Shown: positions 45,446 to 57,090 of the stretch, one piece after another
Layout: each line of letters starts with the position of its first letter
How positions within the stretch are numbered: position 1 is the stretch's first letter
DNA from: Beta vulgaris subsp. vulgaris
Taxonomy: Eukaryota > Streptophyta > Magnoliopsida > Caryophyllales > Amaranthaceae
Length of the DNA: 64,000 nucleotides
Reading direction: 5' to 3'
NCBI RefSeq assembly: GCF_026745355.1
Contig: NC_079202.1
Span: 39,330,543 to 39,394,542 of the forward strand
Translations under genes and position numbers: made by a program
The notes under the pieces: model-generated
What the model was told of the DNA's origin: nothing
What the model saw: the letters and a program-made list of their open reading frames with translations, nothing else
Databases searched by the model: none

Positions 45446-45965
45446 ACTATGGATTTCTCACCATATACCCCGACAAATTTTTTTATTCACCATATACCCT
45501 CGATATTTTCAAAATTCACTGTATACCCCTCAGTTTCTTGATAATTCACCATGTACCCTTTATCACAATTACCAACTTTTTTTATCATTAATCCTAATTC
45601 TGTTACTAAATCCTAATTAAACCCTATTTGAGTCGTTACACGTAATTGAATACCATTAAAACACCACAAATGGCCCCTTTTAGCTGTTTTCGTCCATAAC
45701 GCTCTTGCTTCTTCTTTGGCCTTATGTATTGTTTAAATGCTAATTTGTTAGGGTAAATGAGTGAAATAGGGGTGAAATAAGGATTAGTAATGGAATCAAG
45801 GCTTAATGATTAAAAAAATTGATAATCATTTATCATTAAGGTTGTATGGTGAATTATCAAGAAATTGAGGGTTATACGGCGAATTTTGAAAATATCAAGG
45901 GTATAGGGTGAATAAAAAAATTCATTAGGGGTATATGATGAAAAATCTGAAAAAACTATTATCAT
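45446..45965. mobile_element. Long-TIR fold-back element (MULE-like)
   Basis: The left arm (about 45446-45630) and right arm (about 45780-45965) are inverted copies of each other over some 180 bases. Each arm is itself made of four short repeats around TTCACCATATACCC. About 150 unique bases lie between. No transposase. Long TIRs suggest a Mutator-like MITE, but no clean 9-bp target duplication was found. The right arm of a relative is at 58640-58755. Confidence 0.75.
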
Positions 45966-47379
45966 ATCAAGATTGTCGGGAAAAACTACATTTATGATAA
46001 ACCTTTTCACAAATTTAATGGAATGCCAAAGTGATTTATTTTTGTCATGAACATCAATTTAGTCAAGTAATTTTGCATATTGTGTACAAAAAATATTTTT
46101 TGACATTATGCGTTATTATTTTTCCTTAGAAAATAGTTATAATTCTCTAATTCCATTTAATAAAAGGATTGGGACCTCTCAACCATAAAAAGATTATGTA
46201 CAACTACACACATGGATGCACACATGAATACAAGTACTTTCTACCATAAGATAGAATTATAATACAAATAATTTTTTATATACTATCATTAAAATGTGTG
46301 AACAAGAATTGTTACTTGCCATATGTTACTCATCTCCCACAAATGGTTAAATCATGCCTTGTCATAGGTGTTATGGCCTTTCTTAGATTACTTTTTTGTT
46401 CCTCATAAAGTGAAGAAAAATATTTGTAAGATGTCTCCAACCCTTGGTCGTCTTTGGTGATCATCAATGGTTGTTTGATTACCAAGTTCTATATGGCTTG
46501 TGCTTGCGACGAATTATCAACCCCGTATAATACATCATTTTTGTTTTAGTAAATTCTCATGCTATTCCCCGTGCCCAACAACTAGCTTTACTATAAAAAT
46601 GAAAGTTAAGGTTTTAAATAATATATACCTCTACCTTTAACTTCTAATTAGTTAATCTCTTTTACACTTTTAAATAAACAAAACCCATCATTAAATTAGC
46701 TAGATCGAGAGTAATAAAAATAAATAGCAAAAGAAACTTGCAAAGCAGGTAAATATAGACTGCCTTCCTTTTGTATTTTCAATATTAAACTATCCATACA
46801 TACAATGAGATATTTGTAAGATGCATAAGTTACGGAAAGAGATATTATTAATTACTTTTCGTTTTATTACACTAACTTCTGAGCTATTATGGGATTAAAA
46901 AAATTTAAAAGCCTTGAAAGGATTAAATATATAATTGCAACTATTTATCTTAGAAATTGGAAGGATTTTGAAAACTTAAACATATAATTATTTTTTATTT
47001 TTGCTTAAAACTATATAAACTAGTTATTAGTCCCGAACGATGCCTTGAGTTATATATATTTAGTGTACGAGCCAACTATTGTTTCTTTTCATGAGAGCAT
47101 TTGTTTATACTTTACTTGTCCATCATCTTTCTACTAATTGTTGATCGGTGATAGATAGGTTAACTAACATTCACTGTATGCTGGATATATATTTAAATGA
47201 ATTTGTTTACAGACTCCAAATATGATTAGTTTTAAGGATCAGGAAGATTGCTCTCCTTTTTCCAATTTATCGATTTTCACCTTCTTTTATGTAAATATAT
47301 AATAAAAAAAACCAAGTGATCTACTTAAAATTGCAGCTTTATTACAAATTGAAGTTATAGCGACATGGAGTTAAAATGG
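45966..47379. other. AT-rich stretch, no feature recognised
   Basis: No coding domain, RNA gene or clear transposon end seen. Confidence 0.5.
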
Positions 47380-47462
47380 GTATAGAGAGGGAGTCTCTAA
47401 CTTCTCTCTAGAATATTGTTTACTGTTCCATTGATTTAGTTCTTCAACAGCTGCTGGAGCCA

Positions 47463-48651
47463 TGGCGAACGGACTGAAAAGGGGTAAGGGTGGACAGAAA
47501 TTAAAGCAACCTGTTCAAATTGTGAAGGAACCTAAAATAATTGATGCGAAGAAATAGAAGAATGTGAATGAATTGGGAGAAGTAGTTGATCTAAGCTAGA
47601 CTTCGGAAGAGGAGAAAGAGAATGAATCTTCTGGTTCAACTGACCTCAATGCTTCAAAGTTGGATAGAGCACATTTTATCGCGGCTAGATATCAGGGTTA
47701 TAATTGGATTGCTTCAATCCGAACTCCGATGAGACAATCAACAAATCAGGTGAATCCCTCACCTCATCCTATGCAACAGCTAGCGAGTACTACTAGTCAC
47801 AATGTTGATACGAATGTAAATTGGAGACAAAACTTGTTTGCTACTATAAGGGAAGAGGGTATAGATTTTACTCAGGTTAATAATGATGTAATTGTGATTA
47901 AGGCTCCTACTGAGGTTGTCATTCTAGAGGAGGATGTCAAGAAGGAGATTGAATTTTGGGATTCATCACTTGTTTGCTATGTGTCAGTGATAAAGCCGAC
48001 ATATATGATTGTTAATGGATTTATTCGCATAATTTGGGGAAAGTATGGTGTTGAGAGAATTGTTATGAGTAACAATGGAGTTTTTGTGGTTAGATTTTGA
48101 ACTATGGAAGGAAAACAAAAAGCTCTAGATGCTGGACCTAAATGTTTAATAAAAAACCTGTGATTATGAAGAGTTGGTACCCTGATTTGGATCTTTTAGC
48201 TGAAACTGTTAAGGTGGTCCCAACTTGGATACGTCTACCATGCTTACCATTGAAATACTTGGGACAAGTGGCTCTGAACAAAATAGCTACCGTAGTTGGC
48301 AAGCCAATTCGTACTGAGAGAGCAACTGCAGAAAAGGATATCATTGAATATGCTAGAGTATTGGTGGAGGTTACATTGGAGCAGAAGTTTCCAGAGGAAA
48401 TTCAGTTTGTGAATGAGAAGGGGCACACTATGACTGAGAAGGTCAATTATGAATGTAACCCAATTTATTGTGGAGGAATTGGCCATACATTGGAGGAGTG
48501 TAAGCGAAAGAAGTATGAATTGGCTCTAAATAAGGTTAAGCCTAGGCATATGTGGGTGGCTAAACCTAGAGTCCATCCAGTATTTCACGCTCGAAAGGCA
48601 ATACCGGAACCAGGGGGCATCAAGATGTGCAAAGGAATGGTCTTAATGTGA
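47463..48651 (+). pseudogene. LINE ORF1 with DUF4283, broken
   Basis: ATG 47463 opens MANGLKRGKGGQKLKQPVQI, then a stop at 47557. NVNWRQNLFATIREEGIDF at about 47815 leads into DUF4283: IIWGKYGVERIVMSNNGVFV, VIMKSWYPDLDL, WIRLPCLPLKYLGQ (to about 48265). A frameshift is near 48100. The C-terminal knuckle reads YECNPIYCGGIGHTLEECKR; the first Cys pair is altered relative to the usual C-x2-C. Confidence 0.82.
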
Positions 48652-48845
48652 CTGATACCAGTTTGTAGGGTACGGAGTTGGCAAAAAACATTCAGCTTCA
48701 AGACGCATCAAGGAGTTAGAATCAATAAGGAGAGGTATCCAAAGTCATAAATGAAGAGACATAAGCTACCATAAGTGTACAAGCAGAGGGGACAAATGTG
48801 GTGGAGGATAAGCAGGGAAGTGAGGTAATAACCTTGCCTCATGTA

Positions 48846-49600
48846 TAGCATTGGCTAATGGAATGTTAGAGGCCTGAATAGCCCTCTAAATCATATTGAG
48901 GTAAAGAACTTCTTATCTCAGTATAATTTAGGGTTATTTGGGTTGCTTGAAAGTAGGGTGAAGTCTTGCAACTTTTATAAAGTCTTACCTAGAGTATGTG
49001 GTGGGTATTCTATTTGTATTAATTACTAATATCATAGAAGTGGCAGAATTTGGTGAATTTGGCTTGCTAGTATGTTTATTATTAATATATGTGAATATTC
49101 TGCACAATTCATGCATTGTGAAGTTTTACACAAAGATATTGGGAAGAGTTTTAATGTTACTATTGTTTATGGGCTTAATAATTCTGAAGACAGAAATATC
49201 TTATGGAGAAGTTTGGTCACTATTAGTAGAAGAATTTAAGGTGGGTGGGTTGTGATGGGAGATTTCAATAATGTCCTTAACTTGGAGGATGGAATTAGGT
49301 CTTCATTTACTTTGGAGGAAGTGGCAAAGTTCACGCAATATGTGAGGGATTGCAACATCTTTGTTGTGGGAGCTAGTGGGCCTTTTTTTCACATGGTTTA
49401 AGCAAGAAGAGGAGCATAGGGTCTTAGTAATGAGGCATGGGACCAGTGCTTCAGAGCATCTAATGCTATGTTTCTTCCTGAAGGGATCTCAAATCATTGC
49501 CCTTGTGTCATAAAACTTAACAGTAGTGTGCTAAGTAGAGATAACCCTTTTAAGTATTGTAACAAGTGGGGGCTTGCTGAAGATTTTTGGAAATAGTGCA
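48846..49600 (+). pseudogene. LINE endonuclease (EEP), broken
   Basis: WNVRGLNSPLNHIEVKNFLS at about 48858-48917 marks the N-terminal block. GLLESRVKSCNFY follows with the catalytic Glu. GDFNNVLNLEDGIRSSFTLE starts at 49258 and carries the Asp/Asn pair. Stops occur at 48855 and 49255 and there are frame changes between the blocks. Confidence 0.8.
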
Positions 49601-49969
49601 GATAAGTCGACACCAAGATACTCAAGGAGTGCCTATGTATAAACTTGTGAGGAAGTTGAAGAGGTTAAAGAGCTATTTTAGGTTGCTTGATAAGGATAGA
49701 TTTTCTAACATTAAGAATGATCCTAGGATGGCTTTAACTAGACTCACTGAGATACAGGTGGAGATTCAGAGTGATCCTTTGAATGCAGACCTCCGTTTGA
49801 AAGAGGAGCAAGCTATGCATGAATACAATATGTTAAATAAAGCTCGAATGACTTTTTTTCAAAGGAGGTGATTGGTTGAAAGGAGGTGATGAAAATACAG
49901 CTTACTTCCATGCTTGTTTTAGGAAAAGAACGATTCAAAACCAGGTTTACATAATCAAAAACACTGCTG

Positions 49970-50985
49970 GTGAGTAGCAAGAAGATACTCAGGGGATTGA
50001 GCAGGCTTTTTATAGAATATTATGAAAGCTTGATGGCCACTTTTGAAGATAACACCTGTGATGCAAGTACCAGAGTTGTCAATGAGGGTCCTTTGATAAA
50101 TGCTGAACAACATCAGGCTTTATGTGAACCATTCATAGGAGAAATTCTTGAAAACAAGGTAGCGGGTCCAAATGCTTATTCAAGTGGCTTTTTCAAGAAG
50201 GCTTGGTCTTGTATTGGAGAGGAGGTGATTGAGGTTGTACTAGAATTTTTTTAGTCTGGCAAAATTCTAAAACAGATCAATTGTACTACACTTTGTTTAG
50301 TCCCTAAGTGTGAACAACCTGAAAATGTGACACAATTTAGACACATTGCATGTTGTAATGTGATCTATAAAGTGATTTCTAAGATGTTATGTTCAAGATT
50401 GAAGAGTGTACTCCCAGGCACTGTGGATCAGGTGCGGAGTGCATTCATAGAGAAAAAAATGATAATGCATAACATTCTTATAAGTCAATACATGTTCAAG
50501 CTGTATGGAAGTAAAAGCCTCCCTGTTAGGTGTACTATGAAGATAGACTTGTGCAAAGCTTATGATTCAGTTCATTGGGTGTTTGTTGAAGCTTTGATGA
50601 TTAAGTTGAACTTTCCTAATAGTGGATTATATATGAATTGTATTGCCACTCCTTTTTCATACATAGGTGTACCAATTTCTACTAGAAGATTAACAATAAT
50701 TGAGTGTGACATTCTAGTTGATAGAATTATCAAAAGAATTTTGTGTTGGTCATCTAGGCATCTATCATATGCAGCTAGGATTGTTTTAGTGCAAGTTGTC
50801 TTGATGAGTATACATACTTACTCGGCTCAAGTTTTTTTGACGCCCAAGAGTGTGTTGGAGAAAATTATGCAAACTTGCAGTTCCCTCCTATGTGAGGGGA
50901 AGACGCGGCTACACAGACCACCCACCGTGGCTTGGGATTGGGTCTGTATATTAAAGAAAGAAGGGGGGGTTAGGTGTTAGGGATT
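49970..50985 (+). pseudogene. LINE reverse transcriptase with core deletion
   Basis: N-terminal RT sequence (KVAGPNAYSSGFFKKAW, 50155-50205) precedes a 217-codon open frame (50327-50980) with FRHIACCNVIYKVISKML, VDQVRSAFIEKK and KIDLCKAYDSVHWVFVEAL (first catalytic Asp). At about 50655 the text jumps from NCIATPF straight to SYIGVPISTRRLT. The segment that should carry the RQGDP and YADD/FADD blocks is gone, yet the frame stays open. The enzyme therefore lacks its second catalytic motif. Confidence 0.85.
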
Positions 50986-51235
50986 GTGTGAGATGGAATT
51001 TTGCATCTATTGGGAAGATAGTGTGGCAAATAACTCAAAAAGAGGATGTTATGTGGATTAAGTTGGTGCATAGTGTCTACATTAAAGACACTAACTGGTG
51101 GGATTATGAAGCAGCAAAGACAGATAGCTGGAGCTGGAAAATGATATGTAAAGTGAAGAATCAATTTAAGCCTACATATAATTAGAACCAGTGGCCTGAT
51201 GGCACTAAAAAGTATTTAATCAAGGAGGGCTGTGG

Positions 51236-51535
51236 ATGGCTATTGACACTCATGATACTGCCAATTGGTATCATTGGGTTTGGAATGCCATAAATATTCC
51301 AAAACATGCATTTATCTCTTGGCTAACAGCTTTGGGGAAGTTGAGAACTAGAAAGAAAATGAAGCAAGCAAGCTTGTGTGCAGATACAAGCTGCTTATTG
51401 TGCTCTTATAGGGATGATTCATGTGTTCACTTGTTTTTTAAGTGTCCATTTAATGAGCAGGTCTGTAGAGGAATTATTAGTTGGCTGGGTATTACCTTCA
51501 GATCTCAAGAGAGCATGTATCAGATCTTAGCGTAA
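51236..51535 (+). pseudogene. LINE zf-RVT domain
   Basis: A 99-codon open frame with WVWNAINIPKHAFISWL, CADTSCLLCSYRDDSCVHLF and CPFNEQVC. This is the zf-RVT zinc-binding pattern C-x2-C-x6-D-x2-x2-H-x4-C found after the RT in plant LINEs. The RNase H domain does not follow. Confidence 0.85.
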
Positions 51536-51540
51536 ATTAG

Positions 51541-52629
51541 ATGAATTGGATTTGACTTATTATGTCAACATCCTGCCAGAAGTTCAGTGGACTAGAAATA
51601 ATTGAGTCCATGCTTTTCACAAGTCCAATCCAGTCCATAAAATTTTTCTCAAAGTTCAAGTATAGTTCTGTCCAGTTTAAATTTTCAAATACAATTTCGT
51701 TTTAAGCTATTTTAATGGAAAAAAAAATCATTTTGTCACAATTTTATTTCAAAACCGAATGCTGAATTAGAGACAAAATTTGAGAATATATAATTTTATA
51801 TAGGTAATAACAACCCTATTAGAATATTTCTAATATAAATGTAATAAAAAAAGCATGTAAAAGTAAAGACGTTATATTTATCCTAGAATATCTCTAATGT
51901 GAACTTAAAATCAAAATGCTCCATTTATTTGTAAATTTCATTCTACTATCTATTCCATGGACTATGAATATATAATATAATAAACAAATAAATATTGTTC
52001 AAATGTATGTGTGTATACAAATAGCTAGGACTCTGGATTGCATTTTGAACTAATGATTGATTTCATGCCAAATCCAAAATTTCTTGGACTTGAAAATTTA
52101 ATTCCAAATCCAATTTAACAACATGTACATTGATGGAAATTAGATTCCCCATTTCAGAAAAATGGGAAAATGAACCTTCCCACCAATGTCGCATGGTTTC
52201 CCGAAAAATTGTAATAACATCAAAATGTGGAACCTCCCTTTTACTTGGACTAACCATGGCGTGCCATGTGGAAAGCAAAAGTGGAAAAGAAGTCAATATA
52301 ATCTGTCACGCCAACTTGATCCCCAAATCTTAAAAAACTTATGTGCGTTAGTATTTGTGTGACAAGTGGCAGATGCAGCGCGCGCAAGAAGCTTGACCAT
52401 TTGCAACTCGCCATTTGTCTTTCCTTAAGCTTTTCCAACATAATATTACTGTTTACAAAAAAATAACATAACTTTCTAAATATAATGAATAAATAAAATT
52501 ATACTAACTGTAATTTTTTATCCTCTATAAATAAATACCAGTCTTGATATTTTTTCAACAATTAAAAAAATCCATAATTTCTCATTTGTATCTCTTATTA
52601 TGTATTTCATAAATATTATTTGATAATTA
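51541..52629. other. AT-rich stretch, mostly unassigned
   Basis: No domain seen. The left terminus of the Harbinger element probably lies somewhere in 52100-52620, but no inverted copy of its right end could be found. Confidence 0.4.
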
Positions 52630-53240
52630 TGGATCACAATCACCCTAATTATGGAAATAAATATCAAAGAAAACCAAAAAATTCCCAACAAAATTCAAAT
52701 TCCCAACGAAATTTAAATTCCCAACAAAATCCACATTACCAACAAAATCCAAATTACCAACCAAATCCAAATTCCTAACTAAATCCAAATTACAAACCAA
52801 ATCCAAATATTACTTTTGATCTAATCATGCTAAACAATCCTCAATTTCTTGTTATGTTCCAAGCATTTGTACACCAGAACACTTTACAAAATTCATCATC
52901 CGACACACTTCATCCAACATCTCAACACGTAGATCCATACCCTCACAACTCCAGGAGGAGACGGGAATAGCACCAGAATGTCGTTTGAAAACCAGTATCC
53001 AACGCAATCCCTAGGTCATGATGAAGATGAAGATGAAGTTGAAGTTCAAGAAACTGAAGTAATTAAAGGTAAGAAAGGGAAGCACTCGAGGGACAGGTGG
53101 ATTGCAGAAGAAGATAAACCCTGGGTGTCTGGTTACCTTAATTGTTTCGTGATCAAGAGGAAGGAACATATCAGCAAAAGAGAGCGTTATGGACCGAAAT
53201 TAAAGAGTCGTATGACACAACATTTACTAAAAGACTGAAT
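52630..53240 (+). pseudogene. Harbinger-associated SANT/Myb-like protein, broken
   Basis: ATG 52630 (MDHNHPNYGNKYQ) starts an Asn/Gln-rich region of repeated NSQQN and NYQPN units, interrupted by a stop at 52778. A second frame (52978-53238) has a stretch of acidic residues, then HSRDRWIAEEDKPWVSGYLN, which matches the SANT-like helix of the plant proteins that partner Harbinger transposases in DNA binding. The rest of the SANT domain is lost: the frame runs into transposase-like sequence within 40 codons. Confidence 0.65.
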
Positions 53241-53640
53241 GTCATGCACAAAAGAACCATCAAAACTCTTAAAAGGGGATTCCATGGCATGATGGACAGT
53301 ATAGATTGTGTGCATTGACAATAGAAAAACAGCTTGCGTGCTTGGAAAGGATTATACCAAGGGGTAAATTTGCAACTGTTATCTTATATATCGTTGCCTA
53401 TGGTGACTTATATATATGGCACACATTTTTTGGAAAAACTAGAACTTGCAACGACATCAATGTGTTGCATCGTTCTCCAGTGTTCAATGATTTATATCAA
53501 GGTAAATATCCTCAAGTGAACTTTATAGTCAAGGGGAACACACATACAAAAGAATACTATATAACTGATGGGATATACCCTAAGTGGGCCATGTTCATCC
53601 CAACGATTCGACTCCCATAAATCCTTTAGATAAGTTATTC
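53240..53640 (+). pseudogene. Harbinger transposase (DDE), fragment
   Basis: GFHGMMDSIDCVH at about 53276-53314 carries the first catalytic Asp, followed by two in-frame stops where HWK/W is expected. In another frame ILYIVAYGDLYIWHTFFGKT, CNDINVLHRSPVFNDLY (second Asp) and GNTHTKEYYITDGIYPKWAM match the plant transposon protein family of PIF/Harbinger. The C-terminal part with the catalytic Glu is not visible as a clean frame. Confidence 0.78.
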
Positions 53641-54807
53641 ATCCAGCGACAAGAATTGGTCCGACAAGATCTTGAGCGGTTCTTCAATCACGTTTCGTAA
53701 TAATACAAATACCAGCTCTTGTATGGACTGAATACTTGTTCTAAGAGATAATGCTAGCTTGTATAATTTTTCATAATATGATTGTTGAGGATGAGCAAGA
53801 TATATATCAGAATTATCGCAACATGTAGGAACTCGACGAAGAAAATAATACAGCGATTGGCTGATCAACTCATATAAGATATTTCGTTCAACCTGGTCGA
53901 TTTAATGATACTGGAATGCAATGATATAAGGAATGTGCAAAACGCCTTATAAAGAGACTTAGCTCAACATATTTGGCAAAATTGTCACCAGTTTACCGAC
54001 AACGATTGATGAACAAAATTATTGCAATCTTCTATTAAAAATTAACTATATGGTACTTTATTGGATTTCATCTATTTTTTCTAATGAATTTATGTTTTTG
54101 TGTATTTATTTATTGTAATTATTAACATTGAAATCGTGCAAATTATTATAATTAGCAATTAGTGTATGTAACAATAAAATAACTGTAATTATTAAGAAAA
54201 ATCAGGGTAAACTAGTGTATATAAAAATAACGCTTTTGTTAAAGTAATACAATTAATGAATGAATCCGATTATTAGAAGATTATTATTTAATTATAGTTA
54301 CCATATTTTGATTTTTCTTAATATTATCCAAATTAATATAATTTATCAAATTATATTATTGATAATAGTGGGTATGAAAAGTAGGAGAGAGAATAGTTTG
54401 TACGGCATAGAAAAGTATGAGAGAGAAGGTTAACGGGAAGGTCAATAAATGGAGGTGTGATATTGTGAAATTGGAAGGGTATGTGATAAAGTTAGTGGAA
54501 AGTGATGTGGATTAATGAGGTAAGGAGAGAGAAAATAAGGGGAGGCTAACCAATGTCGGTGCTCTAAACGTCTTTCAACCTAGTCCAATCTAACAAATTT
54601 GGGCAATCGAATAGACTCTAAACTTTTCTAAATCCGCTTACATCCCTAGAAATAACTTAGGAAGATGCTAATGAAAAATCTGTAATTCCTTGTTAATTTT
54701 TGTATAACAATTATGATTTTTGACGAGTACTTTCGAATCAATTAATAGTTTTTTTTAGTTGTACTATATTGATTTAAAAGGTATGGTCTGTGACAAACCA
54801 GCCTAGT

Positions 54808-55089
54808 TGTAATACCACTCATGATTACTTTAAAGGGATTAAGTAGGTTATTCATTCCAATTAGATGCATTTTTCTTTAAGGAAGCTCATTTCCTTAGTT
54901 ATTCCAAAGTTAAGAGTTCTTGGCTAAGAGTAGTCTTGGGATGGGTGAGCTCCTGGAAAGTTTCTCGGAGTGCACATGAGTGAGGACAGAATACGCCGTA
55001 AGAACTTGTATTGGTTATTGAGGACAGTTGTTGGCCCTCGATACGCATTGTTGACGATAGGCTCGACTCCCTTTGGGTGGGGTGTTACA
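54808..55089 (+). repeat. Solo Cassandra LTR
   Basis: A single 282-bp LTR from TGTAATACCACTCATGATTA to GTGTTACA, exactly the length of those at 41309 and 41841. The 5S-like segment is 54909-54957 (GTTAAGAGTTCTTGGC through GATGGGTGAGCTCCTGG). Flanks CTAGT and CCAGT form an imperfect 5-bp duplication. Confidence 0.9.
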
Positions 55090-55670
55090 CCAGTGGTCAG
55101 CTTCCTTTTACCCTATCCCCCCATCCTCGCTCGCCTCAAACCGTACTACCTTTATCGATCTAGGATCTTCCATCCCAACCTGCCTCTTACCCTATCCAAG
55201 CTCCGCCTAATTTTATTGTTAGCCACATCTAATTATCAGTAATCTCATATTTTCTCCGTTTTGTAAAAGATACATTATTTTGACTCACAGACTTGCTAAT
55301 GTGTAACTTTGACCATCAATATTTTTAAGGCCCCAATATTTTCAACTTTTTTTTGCTTATTTAAAGTTAGCTGAACTTAGTTGAACTCTTCAGAACTAAA
55401 CTTAATCAATCTGAACTCATTAGACCTTATTAGTCCCTATAAAAACTAGTCTAACTTATTAAACTTTATTTTGTGACCTTGTCAAACCTTATTTTTGCTT
55501 ATCTTAACTTATTACACATTATTCGTATTTATTAAGCCTTATTTCAACTTATCTTAACTAATCTTAATTTATATGAAATTATCTCTTATAAGGACTGCAA
55601 ATATATTGAAACGAATCGGGCCTAATAATTTATAATTGATTTAAATTATAGAAAGTTCATACTTTGCAAC
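55090..55670. other. Low-complexity, no gene
   Basis: 55330-55600 is built from degenerate AACTTATTAGACCTTATT-like words. TCTCCGTTTTGTAAAAGATA near 55253 could be a Stowaway end, without a partner. Confidence 0.4.
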
Positions 55671-55672
55671 TA

Positions 55673-56064
55673 CTTCCTTCGTTAAAAAATAGTTGCACCA
55701 TTTACATAGTGTTCACTATTCACATCTTACACTTTCATTGTCTTTGACGATTTATATCTTAGGAAAAACATAGTGAATTGAAATCTTGTTAGATTCATCT
55801 CAATATATTTTTTTTAGTATCAACATTTTATAATTTTACTTATTGTTAATTAAAGATATTAATGTTTATAATCAAGTATCAGCAAGTGTGAAAATATAAC
55901 TATTTCTTAACACATTAAGAATACTTTAACACAATTCCAACAACATCTTAACATATATAATTTTGTTATACTTCACATTAGTTAGAATTTTTCGATCAAA
56001 GATGATACATGAATTGTTCAAAAGTAAAATTGTTGCAACCTTAATAAAAAAAAACCATATGAAG
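55673..56064. mobile_element. Stowaway-like MITE, diverged
   Basis: Begins CTTCCTTCGTTAAAAAATAG after TA and ends CATATGAAG before TA. The ends are partly complementary, with GTTGCA shared in both arms. Weak inverted repeats make this a tentative Tc1/mariner MITE. Confidence 0.45.
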
Positions 56065-56116
56065 TATATGTTAATCAATGACCCATGTCACCATCGACTT
56101 ATAGGTTGATGCACCT

Positions 56117-56340
56117 CGGGGTGCTAATTAACCGAGTAGATCACAAGTTGAGGCCTGCTCGACTCGGCTCGAAAACATTTCAACCCTGCTTGACTCGTGC
56201 TTGTTTCTAGTTAAACTCACCAAACCCTGTTACACTTCGACTCAGCAGCTCGTCAGATTTGTTGTAGCTCGAGCTCGGTTCACTCGACTAACTCAACTCC
56301 ATTGCTCGACTCAAGCTTGACTTGCTCTACTTGAATGCTA
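56117..56340. other. hAT-like subterminal sequence
   Basis: CGGGGTGCTAATTAACCGAG followed by repeated CTCGACTCGGCTCG words resembles the ends of plant hAT elements. No matching end or target duplication was found. Confidence 0.3.
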
Positions 56341-56990
56341 ACCACCCCTCCCCCACCCCTTACCCCACCACCCTTTACCTCAACCCACCCCAGCCCTCCA
56401 CTACCCCAACCAACCATTACTTTACCAACCAGCAGCCCCCCTACTGCCCCCACCAGCACACCCCCACTGGCCCCCCACTACCCCCACCAGCCAGCAACCC
56501 CCTCCCCCTTCAGACTCGTAACCCTTCCCTTAACCCCAACAGCCCCCTCCCCGCCACAGCAGCCCCCAACGCTCTTTCTTCCATCGCGCCTCCCACCACT
56601 ACCTCGTCGTGCTTGCTGCTGCTCCTGCTACTATATTCATGCCGAAGCATTGAGGACCGATGAACTAACGTCGCCTTGACGGAGTACGTCAAACTTCGAG
56701 CCCTGAAAATAGATGCCCCAACAAATTTGAGCCTAGAAGATCGACACCCCACCAAATTCGAGCCTGGAAAATCGACTCCCCACCAAGTTTGAGCCTAGAA
56801 AATTGAAAATCGACGGGGTTGGGGGGAGAGGAGAGGAATTCGATGGGGGAGGGAAAGGGAAATCGAGTCGGAGGATGTGAGGGGGTGGGGGGAGAGGCTA
56901 TTGGGTAGCGAAGAAGGGGGTTTGGGGGGTGGTGGGGTAAGGGGTGGGGGATTGGGGAGCTGCTGGGGTAAGGGGTGGGGTCGTTAGAGT
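56341..56990. repeat. C-rich/G-rich inverted-repeat block
   Basis: The left 180 bases are C-rich and the right 120 bases G-rich on the same strand. A perfect 25-base inverted repeat joins 56349-56373 with 56927-56951. Between them, 56700-56800 has three or four copies of a 31-base unit (CCACCAAATTCGAGCCTGGA core). Proline-rich frames here reflect composition. G-quadruplexes are possible on either strand. Confidence 0.7.
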
Positions 56991-57021
56991 TACGATTAGC
57001 GTTCGAATATTAGATTAGGGA

Positions 57022-57058
57022 TTAGGGTTAGGGTTTGACTTAGGTTTAACGTAGTTAA
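57022..57058 (+). repeat. Short telomere-like stretch
   Basis: GATTAGGGATTAGGGTTAGG lies in a region of TTAGGG/TTTAGG-like words. It is too short and irregular to mark a telomere. Confidence 0.4.
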
Positions 57059-57090
57059 TTAGGGTTAGAGGGGGGATTAAGAGTTAATGA

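Larger units (their letters stand above)
47380..51540 (+). mobile_element. L1-type LINE, degenerate
   Basis: Domain order: ORF1 with DUF4283, then endonuclease, RT and zf-RVT. It is related to the fragment at 23770 (same ORF1 start context GAGCCATGG). The RNase H domain and a poly(A) tail are not visible after 51540. Stops, frameshifts and an RT deletion make it inactive. Confidence 0.88.
52630..54567 (+). mobile_element. PIF/Harbinger-like element, degenerate
   Basis: A SANT/Myb-like protein remnant (52630-53240) is followed by a Harbinger DDE transposase remnant (53260-53640). The sequence ACCAATGTCGGTGCTCTA at 54550-54567 resembles a Harbinger right end (complement TAGAGCACCGACATTGGT). 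54040-54550 is non-coding AT-rich sequence. The left end is not identified, so the start given is that of the first coding remnant. Confidence 0.65.

Noticed and set aside
56322..56679. Two overlapping proline-rich frames
   Set aside because: Produced by C-rich low-complexity sequence; both frames are equally open and neither resembles a protein family.
57022..57058. Telomeric repeat
   Set aside because: Only a few irregular TTAGGG-like units; no array.
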